Source of the DNA: Holdemania sp. Marseille-P2844
Lineage (GTDB): Bacteria; Bacillota_I; Bacilli_A; Erysipelotrichales; Erysipelotrichaceae
Assembly: GCF_900120005.1 (NCBI RefSeq)
Contig: NZ_LT635451.1
Coordinates: 296,161-360,160, forward strand
Direction of reading: 5' to 3'
DNA: 64,000 nt
In this document: positions 29,386-39,255 of the stretch, piece by piece
Numbering within the stretch: the first letter of the stretch is position 1
Layout: every line of letters starts with the position of its first letter
Notes under the pieces: generated by a model
What the model was told of the DNA's origin: nothing
Database searches by the model: none
Seen by the model: only the letters and a program-made list of their open reading frames with translations
Translations under genes and position numbers: made by a program

Positions 29386-30684
29386 ATGAGATTGATAGAA
29401 AAGATGCTAAGTAAAAGAAATATGGAACTGGCGATAAAGAAAGTCAAGAGTAACAAAGGCGCACCGGGTGTTGATAACATGATGGTGGAAGAAATTGACA
29501 AATATTTTGAAATACATGGAGAGGAAATTATAACCGCAATCATGAATATGAAATATAAACCAAAGCCAGTAAGGAGAGTCTATATACCAAAAGCAGATGG
29601 AAAGCAAAGACCGCTAGGTATACCGACAGTAACAGATAGAGTAATACAACAAGCATTAGCGCAGATACTGAGCGAAATATATGAACCACATTTCAGTGAA
29701 AACAGTTATGGGTTTCGCCCCAATAGAAGTGCACATAATGCGATGGAACAAGTAATAGAATATCTAAACGAAGGATACGAATGGGTTATTGACATGGATA
29801 TAGAAAAATATTTCGATACAGTACATCATGACAAGTTAATCTCAATACTTAGAGAACATGTGAATGAAAGAGAAATACTGCATCTGATACGTTCGTTCTT
29901 AAAAGCAGGAGTTATGGAAGATGGACTAGTAAGTCCAAATGAAGCAGGAGTACCACAAGGAGGACCACTCAGTCCAGTACTATCAAATATATATTTAGAT
30001 AAGCTTGATAAAGAACTTGAAGAGAGAGGGCTGCGCTTTGTGAGGTACGCTGATGATGGTAACATCTTCGTAAAGAGCGAAATGGCAGCAGAAAGAGTAA
30101 TGAAATCAATCACATGGTGGCTAGAAAGAAAACTATTCTTAAAAGTGAGTGCGACAAAGACCAAAATCGTAAGACCGACGAAAAGTAATTTTCTAGGTTT
30201 TACGTTCTGGAAAGGAAGTATGGGATGGAAGTGTAGGCCAAGCGATAACAGGAAAGCGAAGTTATGCATGAAAATCAAAGAAATACTAAAACGGAAACAC
30301 GCAGTAGCAAGACCATTAGCAGAAACATTTAAAAGAATAAACCAAATTATACGAGGATGGATAAACTATTTCCGTATCGGAAGTATGAAACAATTCTTGG
30401 ATAAATTCGGACAATGGTTAAGACACAAAATAAGAGTGGTTATTATTAAGCAATGGAAGATACCGAAACGGATTTATATAAATCTGCAAAGACTGAATAA
30501 ACTGCAAAATTTTTCCTTCACAGAGGAAGACATATTTAAAGTAGCAAATTCAAGACTAGGATGGTATCGAAGATGTGGAATGAATGTGGTAAACTACATC
30601 TTAAATCCCAGAATACTAGCCATAAAGAAAAAGGAAAGACAAGGCTTAGTCAATCCTTTAGAGTACTATCTAAGTTATTCGTGA
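29386..30684 (+). CDS. ltrA: Group II intron reverse transcriptase/maturase
   Basis: The 432-residue protein has the intron RT fingers and palm: KGAPGVDNM, QRPLGIPTVTDRVIQQA, YGFRPNRSAHNA, DMDIEKYFDTVHHD and the catalytic RYADDGN with YADD at residues 221-224. The thumb/maturase X region follows (INQIIRGWINYFRIG, SRLGWYRRCGMNVVNYIL). No C-terminal HNH endonuclease is present. It splices its own intron RNA and copies it into new sites. The start has GAGGAGGAACAGC upstream. The frame is intact, so the intron may be active. Confidence 0.95.
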   Translation: MRLIEKMLSKRNMELAIKKVKSNKGAPGVDNMMVEEIDKYFEIHGEEIITAIMNMKYKPKPVRRVYIPKADGKQRPLGIPTVTDRVIQQALAQILSEIYEPHFSENSYGFRPNRSAHNAMEQVIEYLNEGYEWVIDMDIEKYFDTVHHDKLISILREHVNEREILHLIRSFLKAGVMEDGLVSPNEAGVPQGGPLSPVLSNIYLDKLDKELEERGLRFVRYADDGNIFVKSEMAAERVMKSITWWLERKLFLKVSATKTKIVRPTKSNFLGFTFWKGSMGWKCRPSDNRKAKLCMKIKEILKRKHAVARPLAETFKRINQIIRGWINYFRIGSMKQFLDKFGQWLRHKIRVVIIKQWKIPKRIYINLQRLNKLQNFSFTEEDIFKVANSRLGWYRRCGMNVVNYILNPRILAIKKKERQGLVNPLEYYLSYS

Positions 30685-30699
30685 CAGCAATACATATGT

Positions 30700-30733
30700 A
30701 GCGCCGTATACGAGATCCGTACGTACGGTGCAA
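30700..30733 (+). ncRNA. Group II intron domain V
   Basis: The 34-base hairpin begins AGCGCCGTATACG and ends CCGTACGTACGGTGCA, with the catalytic-triad-side AGC and the typical two-part stem and bulge of domain V. It lies between the maturase stop and domain VI. Confidence 0.75.
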
Positions 30734-30985
30734 TGGGAGGGGCGAAATTTATTTTCCCTCTACCCTATTATCGCCGGCAGGCAGATTTTTCAACATGGAA
30801 ATCGGAAAATACGTTTGAGGTTCAGCTTCTGCATAAAAACAGAATTCTGGAAAGTGAGGATCAGAAGCAAAAGCGAGCCGAAGCAGAGGTTTTTGTGATG
30901 GCGTGCAAAAGTTTGTTTCTCCTGTGCAAGAAGCCGTTCTTGTCCCACTATAATAAATAAGAAATAATAAAGAAAAGGAGAAACC

Positions 30986-32905
30986 ATGAAGAAAAGACAA
31001 AGCGAGCTGATCCGCTGGATTCTGCAGTCGCCGGGCCTTCCTTTTGAAACGGCGTTGGAGAAACTCCATGTTTCCAAACGTACGCTCTACTATGACATTG
31101 AAGAAATAAATTATTGTTTGCGCCATTGCGCGCAGCTGAAAAAAATCGCGGGACAACTGGTCTTTGTGGGCGATCTGCAACGGGTCAGCCAGATGATCGC
31201 CGATCAGGAACTCACGCTGCAGGGAACGGAGGAAAAGCTGGAGTTTATTTTATATAAAATTCTGTGTGATGATTTTCCAAGATTGGAACAGATGGAACAG
31301 AAGCTTCAAATCAGTCATTCCACGATGACCTATCTGATGAATGAACTCCGCGTTCAGCTGGAGGCGCAGGGCATTGAATTACGCTATGACGAGGGCGCCT
31401 ATCAGATCCGCGGCGATGAAAATCAAATCCGCGACCGCTATATATACTGCCTGTACAACGATAACAATCTGATCAACCGCATCAGCAGTGAAATCCTTAC
31501 GTTTAATCAGAAAAATCAACTGGGCTTAGCGGATTATTCGCTGGCGCTGCTTTCAGCCATGCTTCGGTTTGTCCGATTACGAATGACTAAGAAATGCCGG
31601 ATCCGAGCCGACTGGACGCTGGAAACGCAGGCCTTCCATTACCGTCAGTCAGTCGCGGCTGATCTGAAAATCAACGATCCGCTGGAAGCAGCCTATCTCA
31701 CAGCGTTTATCAGCTCTTTGACAACGCTGAGCGCAGGTGAAAAACAGACGATTATCGATCAGGGCGTGACGCGGCTGATCACCTGTTTTGAGAGTCGGAT
31801 GGCAGTGGTTATCGAAGACCGTGAAACGATCCGGCGCAGTATTGCGCAGCATCTTCTGGCCTCTTATTATCGGATTCAATTTCAGTTTCCAATTCGAAAT
31901 TTCTGTCTTGATGAGATTAAGTCCCGGTACTTCGAATTGTTTACCATGATTCGTCTGATTCTGGAAGACGAACAAATCTTTCCGGAATTCAAAGGGATTC
32001 GGGAAGAAGAAATCGCTTTTCTCACCGCCTATTTCGGCGGGGTGCTGCGCAGTCAGGAAAATCACCGGCGAATGCGCAATCGGATTCTGCTCGTCTGTCC
32101 GCAGGGACTGATGGTCTCCAAAATGCTTCAGATTCAGATCGAACAAAGCGTGCCGCTGATCCAGATTGTCGATCAGGTATCGCTGCAGCGCCTGCCGCAG
32201 CTTACGGTTCCTTACGATTATATTGTGTCTACAATGCCGATTGAAGGCTATGATGAGAAACTGATTCAGGTCAACCCGCTGCTGAATCGTCAGGACGTCT
32301 GTTTGTTGATGGAAAAATGTGCGGGGATACCGATGCCGGACTCCGGTCCGGAAATCCAGCCGCTGTTGCAGGTGATCGAAAAATACTGTGTCATCCAAAA
32401 CCGTCCGGCGCTGGTCAGAGAATTGGAAGCCTTGTTATACAAACATAAAGAAGAAAGGGGAAGTCCTATGTTAAAAGAACTGATCACATCCGATAAAATC
32501 CGTGTATTAGATCATGTCGACAGCTGGCAGTCCGCGATAGCCGAGGCGGCGCAGCCTCTGGTTTATGACGGAAGTATCGATCCGGAATACATTCAGGAAA
32601 TGATCGCCTCGATTGAAAAGTATGGTCCTTACATTGTGCTGGCCGACCGCTTTGCGCTGCCGCATGCCAGCGGCGCTCTGCATGTCCACCGGCTGGGCAT
32701 GGCGATTCTTTCCGTGAAGGAAGCGGTGGACCTGTTGGGAAAACCCGTCAATTTGTTCGCGGTTTTGGCGACGGTGGACAGTACCTCGCATATCCGCGCG
32801 TTAGCTGAACTGACTGAGATTCTGTACGATCAGGCCAACATTGACAAGCTGTGTCAGGGCAGTGCGGAAGAGATCTTGAGATTGATCCGGCAGGATCCAT
32901 CTTAG
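30986..32905 (+). CDS. PRD-containing transcriptional regulator with C-terminal PTS EIIA domain
   Basis: The 639-residue protein has a winged HTH at 1-60 (SKRTLYYDIEEINYCL), a second HTH-like region near 85-150, and two PTS regulation domains (about 170-380). An EIIB-like segment follows (RILLVCPQGLMVSKMLQ near 370), then an EIIA domain of the mannitol/ascorbate class from about 495 with the phosphorylatable His560 in FALPHASG. This order is that of the MtlR/UlaR-type activators whose activity is set by PTS phosphorylation. The following IIB and IIC genes are its probable targets and partners. An AAAGGAG-like site and TATAAT (30949-30954) precede it, but the -35 is weak. Confidence 0.9.
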   Translation: MKKRQSELIRWILQSPGLPFETALEKLHVSKRTLYYDIEEINYCLRHCAQLKKIAGQLVFVGDLQRVSQMIADQELTLQGTEEKLEFILYKILCDDFPRLEQMEQKLQISHSTMTYLMNELRVQLEAQGIELRYDEGAYQIRGDENQIRDRYIYCLYNDNNLINRISSEILTFNQKNQLGLADYSLALLSAMLRFVRLRMTKKCRIRADWTLETQAFHYRQSVAADLKINDPLEAAYLTAFISSLTTLSAGEKQTIIDQGVTRLITCFESRMAVVIEDRETIRRSIAQHLLASYYRIQFQFPIRNFCLDEIKSRYFELFTMIRLILEDEQIFPEFKGIREEEIAFLTAYFGGVLRSQENHRRMRNRILLVCPQGLMVSKMLQIQIEQSVPLIQIVDQVSLQRLPQLTVPYDYIVSTMPIEGYDEKLIQVNPLLNRQDVCLLMEKCAGIPMPDSGPEIQPLLQVIEKYCVIQNRPALVRELEALLYKHKEERGSPMLKELITSDKIRVLDHVDSWQSAIAEAAQPLVYDGSIDPEYIQEMIASIEKYGPYIVLADRFALPHASGALHVHRLGMAILSVKEAVDLLGKPVNLFAVLATVDSTSHIRALAELTEILYDQANIDKLCQGSAEEILRLIRQDPS

Positions 32906-32936
32906 ATAAAAACGTTCGATAAAGGAGGTGAGCGTT

Positions 32937-33215
32937 ATGAAATTTGTTGCCGTGTGCGGCTTTGGCGTCGGATCCAGTCTGATCCTGGCGATGAGCTTAC
33001 AGAAAGTCGCGGACAAGCTGGGATTGGACGTGGAAGTGGAGAACACCGATCTGACGTCAGCCCACAGTGCGGACTGCGACGCTATTTTTACAAGCCCGCA
33101 GCTGCAGCCCGAATTGTCGCAGAGTGTTTCCGTTCCTGTTTTTGCCGTTACCCGCTACATGGATCTGAGCGAAGTCGAAAGCCAGGTCCGCCAGTTTCTC
33201 AATGAAAAACAGTAA
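32937..33215 (+). CDS. PTS ascorbate-type EIIB component
   Basis: ATG 32937 follows AAAGGAGGTGAGC and gives 92 residues. The protein begins MKFVAVCGFGVGSSLIL with the phosphocysteine Cys7 in a P-loop-like turn, as in UlaB/SgaB of the L-ascorbate-galactitol PTS family. It passes phosphate from EIIA (here the domain of the upstream regulator, since no separate EIIA gene is adjacent) to the sugar taken up by EIIC. Confidence 0.9.
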   Translation: MKFVAVCGFGVGSSLILAMSLQKVADKLGLDVEVENTDLTSAHSADCDAIFTSPQLQPELSQSVSVPVFAVTRYMDLSEVESQVRQFLNEKQ

Positions 33216-33235
33216 GTCGAAAGGGGATTTACACT

Positions 33236-34495
33236 ATGGAATTGATGAATTTTATAATTAACAGTATCTTTCGCAATCCGCCGGTTCTGCTGGGCTTGAT
33301 CGCAGCCCTCGGACTGGCGCTGCAGAAAAAACCATTCGGCACGATCGTCAAGGGCGCGCTGATGACAGCCTTCGGCATGGTCATCCTCAACACCGGCGTC
33401 TCGATGCTGGTACAGTCGATTCTGCCGATCAACACGGCGTTCCAGTCGCTGAACGGCACCGTTGCCGAAGGTCTCAACGACGCGACCTTTACCGCTTCCT
33501 TTGGCGGCGATATCGGCATGGCGATGTTTATCGGGATGATCCTGCATCTGTTGATCGCCCGTTTCACGCCGGTCAAAACGATTTTCTTAACCGGCCACAT
33601 GCTCTGGTGGTTCCCGTTTATCTTTGTGGCCGCCGGGGTTGAAGGCGGTTTGCGCGGAATGCCGCTGATTCTCTTTGGGGCGATCTGTTCCGCATTATAC
33701 TGGTCGCTGATGCCGTGGGCGCTCAAGAAATACACGTTTGCGGTCACCCGGGACAACAGCTTTCTGCTGGGCCATCCGACCGGCTATCTCGGCTTGATTT
33801 CCGGGTTTGTCGCCTCCAAAGTCGGCAATAAAGAAAAATCGACGGAGGATATTCAAATTCCGAAGGCGCTGTCGTTCTTCCGTGAGATCTCCATTACCGG
33901 CTGTCTGGTCATCTTCGTGATGTTTGTGATCGTCGGCCTGACGATTCCAACGATGCTGGGCGAAGGCGAAAACGTCGTCGTTGTAGCGATTGCGCAGGGT
34001 TTGAATTACGGCGCGGGCTTGATCCTGCTGCTGCAGGGCGTGCGCATGTTGATCAGCCAGATCGTTCCGGCGTTCAAGGGCATTTCGGAGAAAGTCGTTC
34101 CGAACGCGATTCCGGCTTACGACTGCCCGATGCTGTTTACCTACAAGCCGAATGCCGTTCTGATCGGCTTTGTCGTCGCGATGATCACCTCGACCGTTTT
34201 GATTTTGATCTGCAACGCGACGCAGGTCTTCGGCATTATGCTGGTTCCGTTAGTCATCACTTCGTTCTTCGAGTGCGGCACGGCGGCGATTCTGGGCGAA
34301 GGCCAGGGCGGCCTGCGCGGCGCGGTGATCGGCACATTTGTGGCCGCGGCGGTGATGGTTGTCATGGTCGGCTTCTCGGCGCTGGCGTATTCGCATACGA
34401 TCGCCAACTGGATGCTGATCAATGCCGGCAACGACTTTTCACTGTTCGGCATGCTGGCGAAAGCGGTCGCCTCCCTGCTGGGCGGAATCTTCTGA
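33236..34495 (+). CDS. PTS ascorbate-type EIIC component (UlaA-like)
   Basis: The 419-residue protein is highly hydrophobic with about eleven membrane segments. It carries UlaA/SgaT-family stretches such as LGLIAALGLALQKKPFGTIVKGALMTAFGMVILNTG (first part), FGGDIGMAMFIG, HPTGYLGLISGF, GVRMLISQIVPAFKGIS and AILGEGQGGLRGAV. It transports and phosphorylates L-ascorbate or another sugar acid or pentitol. No ulaD/E/F-like catabolic gene follows, so the substrate remains open. A terminator follows. Confidence 0.92.
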   Translation: MELMNFIINSIFRNPPVLLGLIAALGLALQKKPFGTIVKGALMTAFGMVILNTGVSMLVQSILPINTAFQSLNGTVAEGLNDATFTASFGGDIGMAMFIGMILHLLIARFTPVKTIFLTGHMLWWFPFIFVAAGVEGGLRGMPLILFGAICSALYWSLMPWALKKYTFAVTRDNSFLLGHPTGYLGLISGFVASKVGNKEKSTEDIQIPKALSFFREISITGCLVIFVMFVIVGLTIPTMLGEGENVVVVAIAQGLNYGAGLILLLQGVRMLISQIVPAFKGISEKVVPNAIPAYDCPMLFTYKPNAVLIGFVVAMITSTVLILICNATQVFGIMLVPLVITSFFECGTAAILGEGQGGLRGAVIGTFVAAAVMVVMVGFSALAYSHTIANWMLINAGNDFSLFGMLAKAVASLLGGIF

Positions 34496-34529
34496 TCTGT
34501 CATTCAATTTGACTTTTAATTATGTAAAG

Positions 34530-34562
34530 AACCGGTTCGCTGAAAAAGGCGCCGGTTTTTTT
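34530..34562 (+). terminator. Terminator of the PTS operon
   Basis: ACCGG-TTCGC and GCG-CCGGT form an imperfect stem around TGAAAAAG, followed by seven Ts. Confidence 0.7.
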
Positions 34563-34763
34563 GCTTTTGAAAAGCCGGTCATCGCTGTTACACCTGCGAA
34601 AAAGCCTTGGTTAAGGTTGTCCATCTCGTTTATTCCTGAGGTGGTTTGCGGCCAACGCCGGTTTCTTTTCACTTGTCTGACAAGCGGATGAAAGATATTT
34701 TCAATTCTATTTCAGGATGAAAAATGGTAGAATGATACCCAGGAACAGGATGGAGATGCGCCA

Positions 34764-37700
34764 ATGGGAACAATCGAATTAAAAGAAACGCTAAGCAAGG
34801 TTCAGTTCGAAGGACTGGACAGCGCTTATTTTGAACAGGGAAAAATCACGCATTGTAAATTTATTACCGCGAAAAAAAAGGTTGTGCTGGAGCTTCAGCT
34901 GCCGCGGACGCTGCCGCTGGAACAGCTGCAGTGCTTTAACGACGGTCTGATCAAGCTGATCGGCTGTCCGGTTGAGCTGCGGATCAGCGCGGACGTCTGT
35001 GATCTTGATTCTGGCGAAATGTTGAAATATTGTAAATATTTCAGCGAGCACTCACGTTTTGGTCAGGGGTTGAAAGACGCGATCCCAACGGTCAGGGATC
35101 AGATTGTCGATTGTCTGTTTGCCGACGAAACGCTGAAGCAGCAGGCGACGGCCTGTCGGGAAGAACTCGATCACTTCATGCAGAACGCAGGGATCAGCTA
35201 TGATTTTGAGTTTTCCTGCCGCGCGGCCAGCTTCACCCAGATCGAGGTCAAGATGCCCAAGGAAGCCCCGAAGCCGCAGGCCAAGCCGGCGTTTTCTGCG
35301 GATAAGCCGAGCTATCGCTCCCGCCGCACGAAGATGGAAGATTATACCGTGCTGACATTGAAGGAAATCAACGACGAAATTCAGAATGTCCAGTTTACCG
35401 GCACGATTTTTGAAAAAGATTCAGTGACGATCAAAAAGACCGGCAACGAGATTCAGACGCTTTATGTCAAGGATAACGACGACGCGATTACCTGCAAGCG
35501 GTTTGAGAGCGCCCGCTGTCCGAAGGAAAAGCTGAACGAGGTTGGCGTTGGGGACGACGTGCGGGTGTATGGCTCAGTCCGCTATGATTCCTTTGCCAAG
35601 GAGCTGGTGTTTTTCCCGGACGATATCGTCAAGCTGGAAAAGAAGGAAGAGGAACAGGACACGGCCGACGTCAAGCGCGTCGAGCTGCACTGTCACACGA
35701 ATAAATCGGAAATGGACGGCGTTTGCGAAGTCGAGGAATTGGTGACGCAGGCGTTTAAATGGGGGCACCGCGCGATCGCGATCACGGATCACATGGCCTG
35801 CCAGGCATTCCCGAAGGCGCAGAGCTGCGCCGCCAAGCTGCTCAAGGGCAACAAGGACCGCGAATTTAAAATTCTCTACGGCGTTGAAATGAACATGGTC
35901 GACGAGTTTTTGACGATCATCCGCAATCCGCGCGCCGATTCGCTGAGCGATACGGCGTATGTCGTCTATGACCTGGAAACCACCGGCTTATCCTGCAGCT
36001 TTGATCACATCATCGAATTCGGCGCGGTCGTGATCGAACGGGGCGAGATCAAGGAAACCAAACAGCTGTTCGTCAAGCCGCCAGTGCCGATCAACGCCTT
36101 TATTTCAGAAAAGACCAACATTACCAACGAAGACGTTGCCCAGGCCAAACCGTTTGCCGAGGTGGCGCAGGAGCTGGTCGATTTCATCGGCGATAAAGTG
36201 CTGGTCGCCCACAACGCGACCTTCGACTACAACTTCCTCAACGAAGAACTCAAACGCATCGGCATGGCGCCGCTGACCAATCCGGTCGTCGATACGCTGG
36301 ATTTGGCGCGTGCACTGCATTCCGACCGCCGCAGCTACCGTCTGGGCAACATCGCCCGCCATTACCGGATTACCTACGACGAAGAAGTCGCGCACCGCGC
36401 GGATTACGATGCCGACGTGCTGGCCAGCGTGTTCATGTTGATGATCAAGGAATGCAAGGACCGCGGCGCGCAGACTGTCGCCGATCTGCAGAATCTGCAG
36501 GATGAAAAAGCGTTTGTCAAAGTCATGAAGCGTCATGTCAACGTGATCGCCAAAAACCAGGCCGGTCTGAAGGACCTGTTCAAGCTGGTTACGCTGTCCA
36601 ATACCGATTATCTGGCGGTCTTCGGCAAAGCCAATTCCAAAAGCAGCGGCGAAGAATTTCTGGCTGAACCGCGGATTCTGCGGCGATGCATCCAGGAGCT
36701 GCGCGAGAATCTGCTGATCGGCTCGGCCTGCTACAACGGCGAGGTGTTCGAGCTGGCGGCTAACCGCAACCAACAGGATCTTGAAGCGGCGATCGCTTTT
36801 TACGATTACATCGAAATTCAGCCATTGGAGAATTACCGGCCGCTGGTCGAATCCCACTCCCTGCCGGATACTGACCGGCTGAAGCAGGTGCTGATGCGGA
36901 TAATCCGGACGGCGAAGAAGCTGAACAAACCGGTCGTTGCGACCGGCGACGTCCACTATTGCAAAAAGGAAGAAAAAATCCTGCGCGATATCTACATTCA
37001 GACGCAGGGGATCGGCGGGGTCCGTCATCCTTTGTATATCTATGATAAGGAACGGCGCTCCCGCACCGTGACGCCGGATCAGCATTTCTTAACGACCAAC
37101 CAGATGCTTCAGGCGTTCGACTGGGTTGAGGATCGGCAGCTGGCCTATGAGCTGGTCGTCGAAGCCCCCAACGCGATCGCCGATCAGGTGGAAAAGGTGC
37201 TGCCGGTGCATGACAAGCTGTATACGCCAGTCATCGAAGGTTCCGAAGAGAAGCTGAAAACGATCTGTTATGAGAACGCGCATAAAACCTATGGCGAAGT
37301 GCTGCCGGAAATCGTGGAAAAACGGCTGGAGCGTGAGCTGAACTCGATTATCGGCAACGGTTTCGCGGTTATTTACTACATTTCCCATCTGCTGGTCAAA
37401 AAGTCCAATGAAGACGGCTATCTGGTCGGCTCGCGAGGCTCGGTCGGCTCCTCCTTTGTCGCGACGATGTCGGGAATCACCGAGGTCAATCCGCTGATCC
37501 CGCATTACGTCTGCCCGGATTGCCAGCACTCCGAATTCATCACCGACGGCTCGGTGAAGTCCGGCTTTGACCTGCCGGCGAAGAAATGTCCGAAGTGCGG
37601 CGCGGAGATGATCGTCAACGGCCACGATATCGCGTTTGAAACCTTCCTGGGCTTTGAAGGCGATAAGGTTCCGGATATCGACTTGAACTTCTCGGGCGAA

Positions 37701-39119
37701 TATCAGGACAAGGCGCATGCCTTCACGAAAACGGTTTTCGGCGAGGATCACGTGTTCCGCGCCGGGACGATCGGCACGGTCGCTCAGAAGACGGCGTTCG
37801 GCTATGTCAGCGGTTATGCGGAGGAAATGGGCTTGGAAAACATGCGTCAGGCGCAGCGGCTGCGCTTAGCCAACGGATGCGAGGGCGTCAAGCGGACGAC
37901 CGGTCAGCATCCCGGCGGCATCATCGTCATCCCGAGCTCCATGGATGTCTATGACTTTACGCCGGTTCAGTATCCGGCCAATAACCCGGATTCCGAATGG
38001 AAAACGACGCACTTCGATTTCCATGATATCCATGACAACGTCTTGAAATTTGATATCCTCGGCCATGTCGATCCGACGGCGATGCGTCTGCTGCAGAACA
38101 TCTCCGGGATCGATCCGACGACGATTCCGATGAACGATCCGGAAACGATGTCGATTTTCAATTCCGTCGACGCGCTGAAAGCCGATCCGCGGGTGTACAG
38201 CGAGGCGACCGGGGCGGTCGGCCTGCCGGAATTCGGCACGAAGTTTGTCCGCGGTATTCTGGAGCTGACCCGTCCGAGCACGTTCTCCGAACTGCTGCGG
38301 ATTTCCGGTCTGTCCCACGGTACCGACGTCTGGCTGAACAACGCCAAGGATCTGATCGACGGCGGGCTGACGCTGCACGACGTCATCGGCTGCCGTGACG
38401 ACATCATGACCTATCTGATTGAAAAGGGAATGCCGAAGAAGGATTCATTCTTCATTATGGAAAGTGTCCGAAAGGGCAAGGGCTTAAAACCGGAATGGAT
38501 CGAATTGATGAAGGAAAACAACATTCCGCAATGGTATATCGACAGCTGCTTAAAGATCAAGTATCTGTTCCCGAAAGCCCATGCCGTCGCCTACGTCATG
38601 ATGGCGATCCGCATCGCGTGGTTTAAGGTTCATCATCCCTACTGGTACTATGTCGCGTTCTTCACGCTGCGCTGCGATGCCTATGAAATCGAAACGATGG
38701 TCAAGGGCATGGACGCGATCAAGCGGCGGATGGACGAGATTCAGGCGATGAAATCGAATCCGGAAACCAAGCGTCAGGTCACCAAGAAAGACGAAGATCT
38801 GTACTCGATGTTCGAGGCTTGTCTGGAGATGTACGCTCGCGGCTATCGCTTTTCCAACATTGATATCGACAAATCCCTGGCGACGGAATTCCGCGTGCTG
38901 CCGGACGATCTCAAGACGATCATCCCGCCGTTTACGACAGTCGACGGTCTGGGCGCCAACGTCGCCAAGTCGATCGTAGAAGCCCGCCAACAGGGCGAGT
39001 TCTTATCCAAAGAAGATTTATTAAACCGTACCCAGCTCTCCCAAACGCTGATGCGCAAGCTCGAGGTGCTGGGCACGCTGGAAGGCATGCAGGAAGAGAA
39101 CCAGCTGAGTCTGTTTTAA
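34764..39119 (+). CDS. polC: DNA polymerase III alpha subunit, PolC type
   Basis: The 1451-residue polymerase has an N-terminal domain and an OB-fold (about 195-300). A PHP domain begins VELHCHTNKSEMDGV (His309, His311). It is split by an intact 3'-5' exonuclease with VYDLETTG (Asp403), VAHNATFDYNFL and HRADYDADV. The polymerase core has YLVGSRGSVGSS, a zinc pair CPDC...CPKC, PDIDLNFSGEYQ and RTTGQHPGGI. It is the replicative polymerase of low-GC Gram-positives. The gene is monocistronic between a PTS operon and a small zinc-ribbon gene. Confidence 0.98.
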   Translation: MGTIELKETLSKVQFEGLDSAYFEQGKITHCKFITAKKKVVLELQLPRTLPLEQLQCFNDGLIKLIGCPVELRISADVCDLDSGEMLKYCKYFSEHSRFGQGLKDAIPTVRDQIVDCLFADETLKQQATACREELDHFMQNAGISYDFEFSCRAASFTQIEVKMPKEAPKPQAKPAFSADKPSYRSRRTKMEDYTVLTLKEINDEIQNVQFTGTIFEKDSVTIKKTGNEIQTLYVKDNDDAITCKRFESARCPKEKLNEVGVGDDVRVYGSVRYDSFAKELVFFPDDIVKLEKKEEEQDTADVKRVELHCHTNKSEMDGVCEVEELVTQAFKWGHRAIAITDHMACQAFPKAQSCAAKLLKGNKDREFKILYGVEMNMVDEFLTIIRNPRADSLSDTAYVVYDLETTGLSCSFDHIIEFGAVVIERGEIKETKQLFVKPPVPINAFISEKTNITNEDVAQAKPFAEVAQELVDFIGDKVLVAHNATFDYNFLNEELKRIGMAPLTNPVVDTLDLARALHSDRRSYRLGNIARHYRITYDEEVAHRADYDADVLASVFMLMIKECKDRGAQTVADLQNLQDEKAFVKVMKRHVNVIAKNQAGLKDLFKLVTLSNTDYLAVFGKANSKSSGEEFLAEPRILRRCIQELRENLLIGSACYNGEVFELAANRNQQDLEAAIAFYDYIEIQPLENYRPLVESHSLPDTDRLKQVLMRIIRTAKKLNKPVVATGDVHYCKKEEKILRDIYIQTQGIGGVRHPLYIYDKERRSRTVTPDQHFLTTNQMLQAFDWVEDRQLAYELVVEAPNAIADQVEKVLPVHDKLYTPVIEGSEEKLKTICYENAHKTYGEVLPEIVEKRLERELNSIIGNGFAVIYYISHLLVKKSNEDGYLVGSRGSVGSSFVATMSGITEVNPLIPHYVCPDCQHSEFITDGSVKSGFDLPAKKCPKCGAEMIVNGHDIAFETFLGFEGDKVPDIDLNFSGEYQDKAHAFTKTVFGEDHVFRAGTIGTVAQKTAFGYVSGYAEEMGLENMRQAQRLRLANGCEGVKRTTGQHPGGIIVIPSSMDVYDFTPVQYPANNPDSEWKTTHFDFHDIHDNVLKFDILGHVDPTAMRLLQNISGIDPTTIPMNDPETMSIFNSVDALKADPRVYSEATGAVGLPEFGTKFVRGILELTRPSTFSELLRISGLSHGTDVWLNNAKDLIDGGLTLHDVIGCRDDIMTYLIEKGMPKKDSFFIMESVRKGKGLKPEWIELMKENNIPQWYIDSCLKIKYLFPKAHAVAYVMMAIRIAWFKVHHPYWYYVAFFTLRCDAYEIETMVKGMDAIKRRMDEIQAMKSNPETKRQVTKKDEDLYSMFEACLEMYARGYRFSNIDIDKSLATEFRVLPDDLKTIIPPFTTVDGLGANVAKSIVEARQQGEFLSKEDLLNRTQLSQTLMRKLEVLGTLEGMQEENQLSLF

Positions 39120-39183
39120 TTGGAAACTGGAAAAAGCCCGGCTGCAATACAAAATAACTCATTTGAATCAAATCTGGGAAATC

Positions 39184-39206
39184 ATCCGCCTGCGGGCGGA
39201 TTTTCC
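39184..39206 (+). terminator. Terminator of polC
   Basis: ATCCGCC-TGCG-GGCGGAT is a perfect 7-bp GC stem followed by TTTTCC. A TATAAT (39210-39215) right after it probably belongs to the promoter of the next small gene. Confidence 0.75.
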
Positions 39207-39255
39207 TGTTATAATAGAGGCGGGAGAATCTGTTCTCAAAAAGGAAGCGGTCGTT

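Larger units (their letters stand above)
28847..30768 (+). mobile_element. Group II intron (class C-like) with maturase gene
   Basis: The 5' end GTGTGCCGGGCATGG is the conserved start of bacterial group II introns. About 540 bases of structured untranslated RNA (domains I to III and part of IV) follow, then a reverse-transcriptase gene, a domain V hairpin at 30700-30733 and a domain VI stem ending CTCTACCCTAT at about 30768. The total of about 1.9 kb, a maturase without endonuclease domain and insertion directly downstream of a terminator hairpin are features of class IIC introns. The base composition is visibly more AT-rich than the surrounding genes. The exact 3' end is my estimate from the AT ending of domain VI. 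Confidence 0.85.

Noticed and set aside
30733..30960. Short rightward open frame after the intron
   Set aside because: It begins within intron domain VI, has no ribosome site and no recognisable sequence. It is more likely the leader region of the PTS regulator gene.
36105..37085. 326-codon leftward open frame inside polC
   Set aside because: Antisense shadow of a GC-rich real gene. It has no ribosome site and no domain signal.
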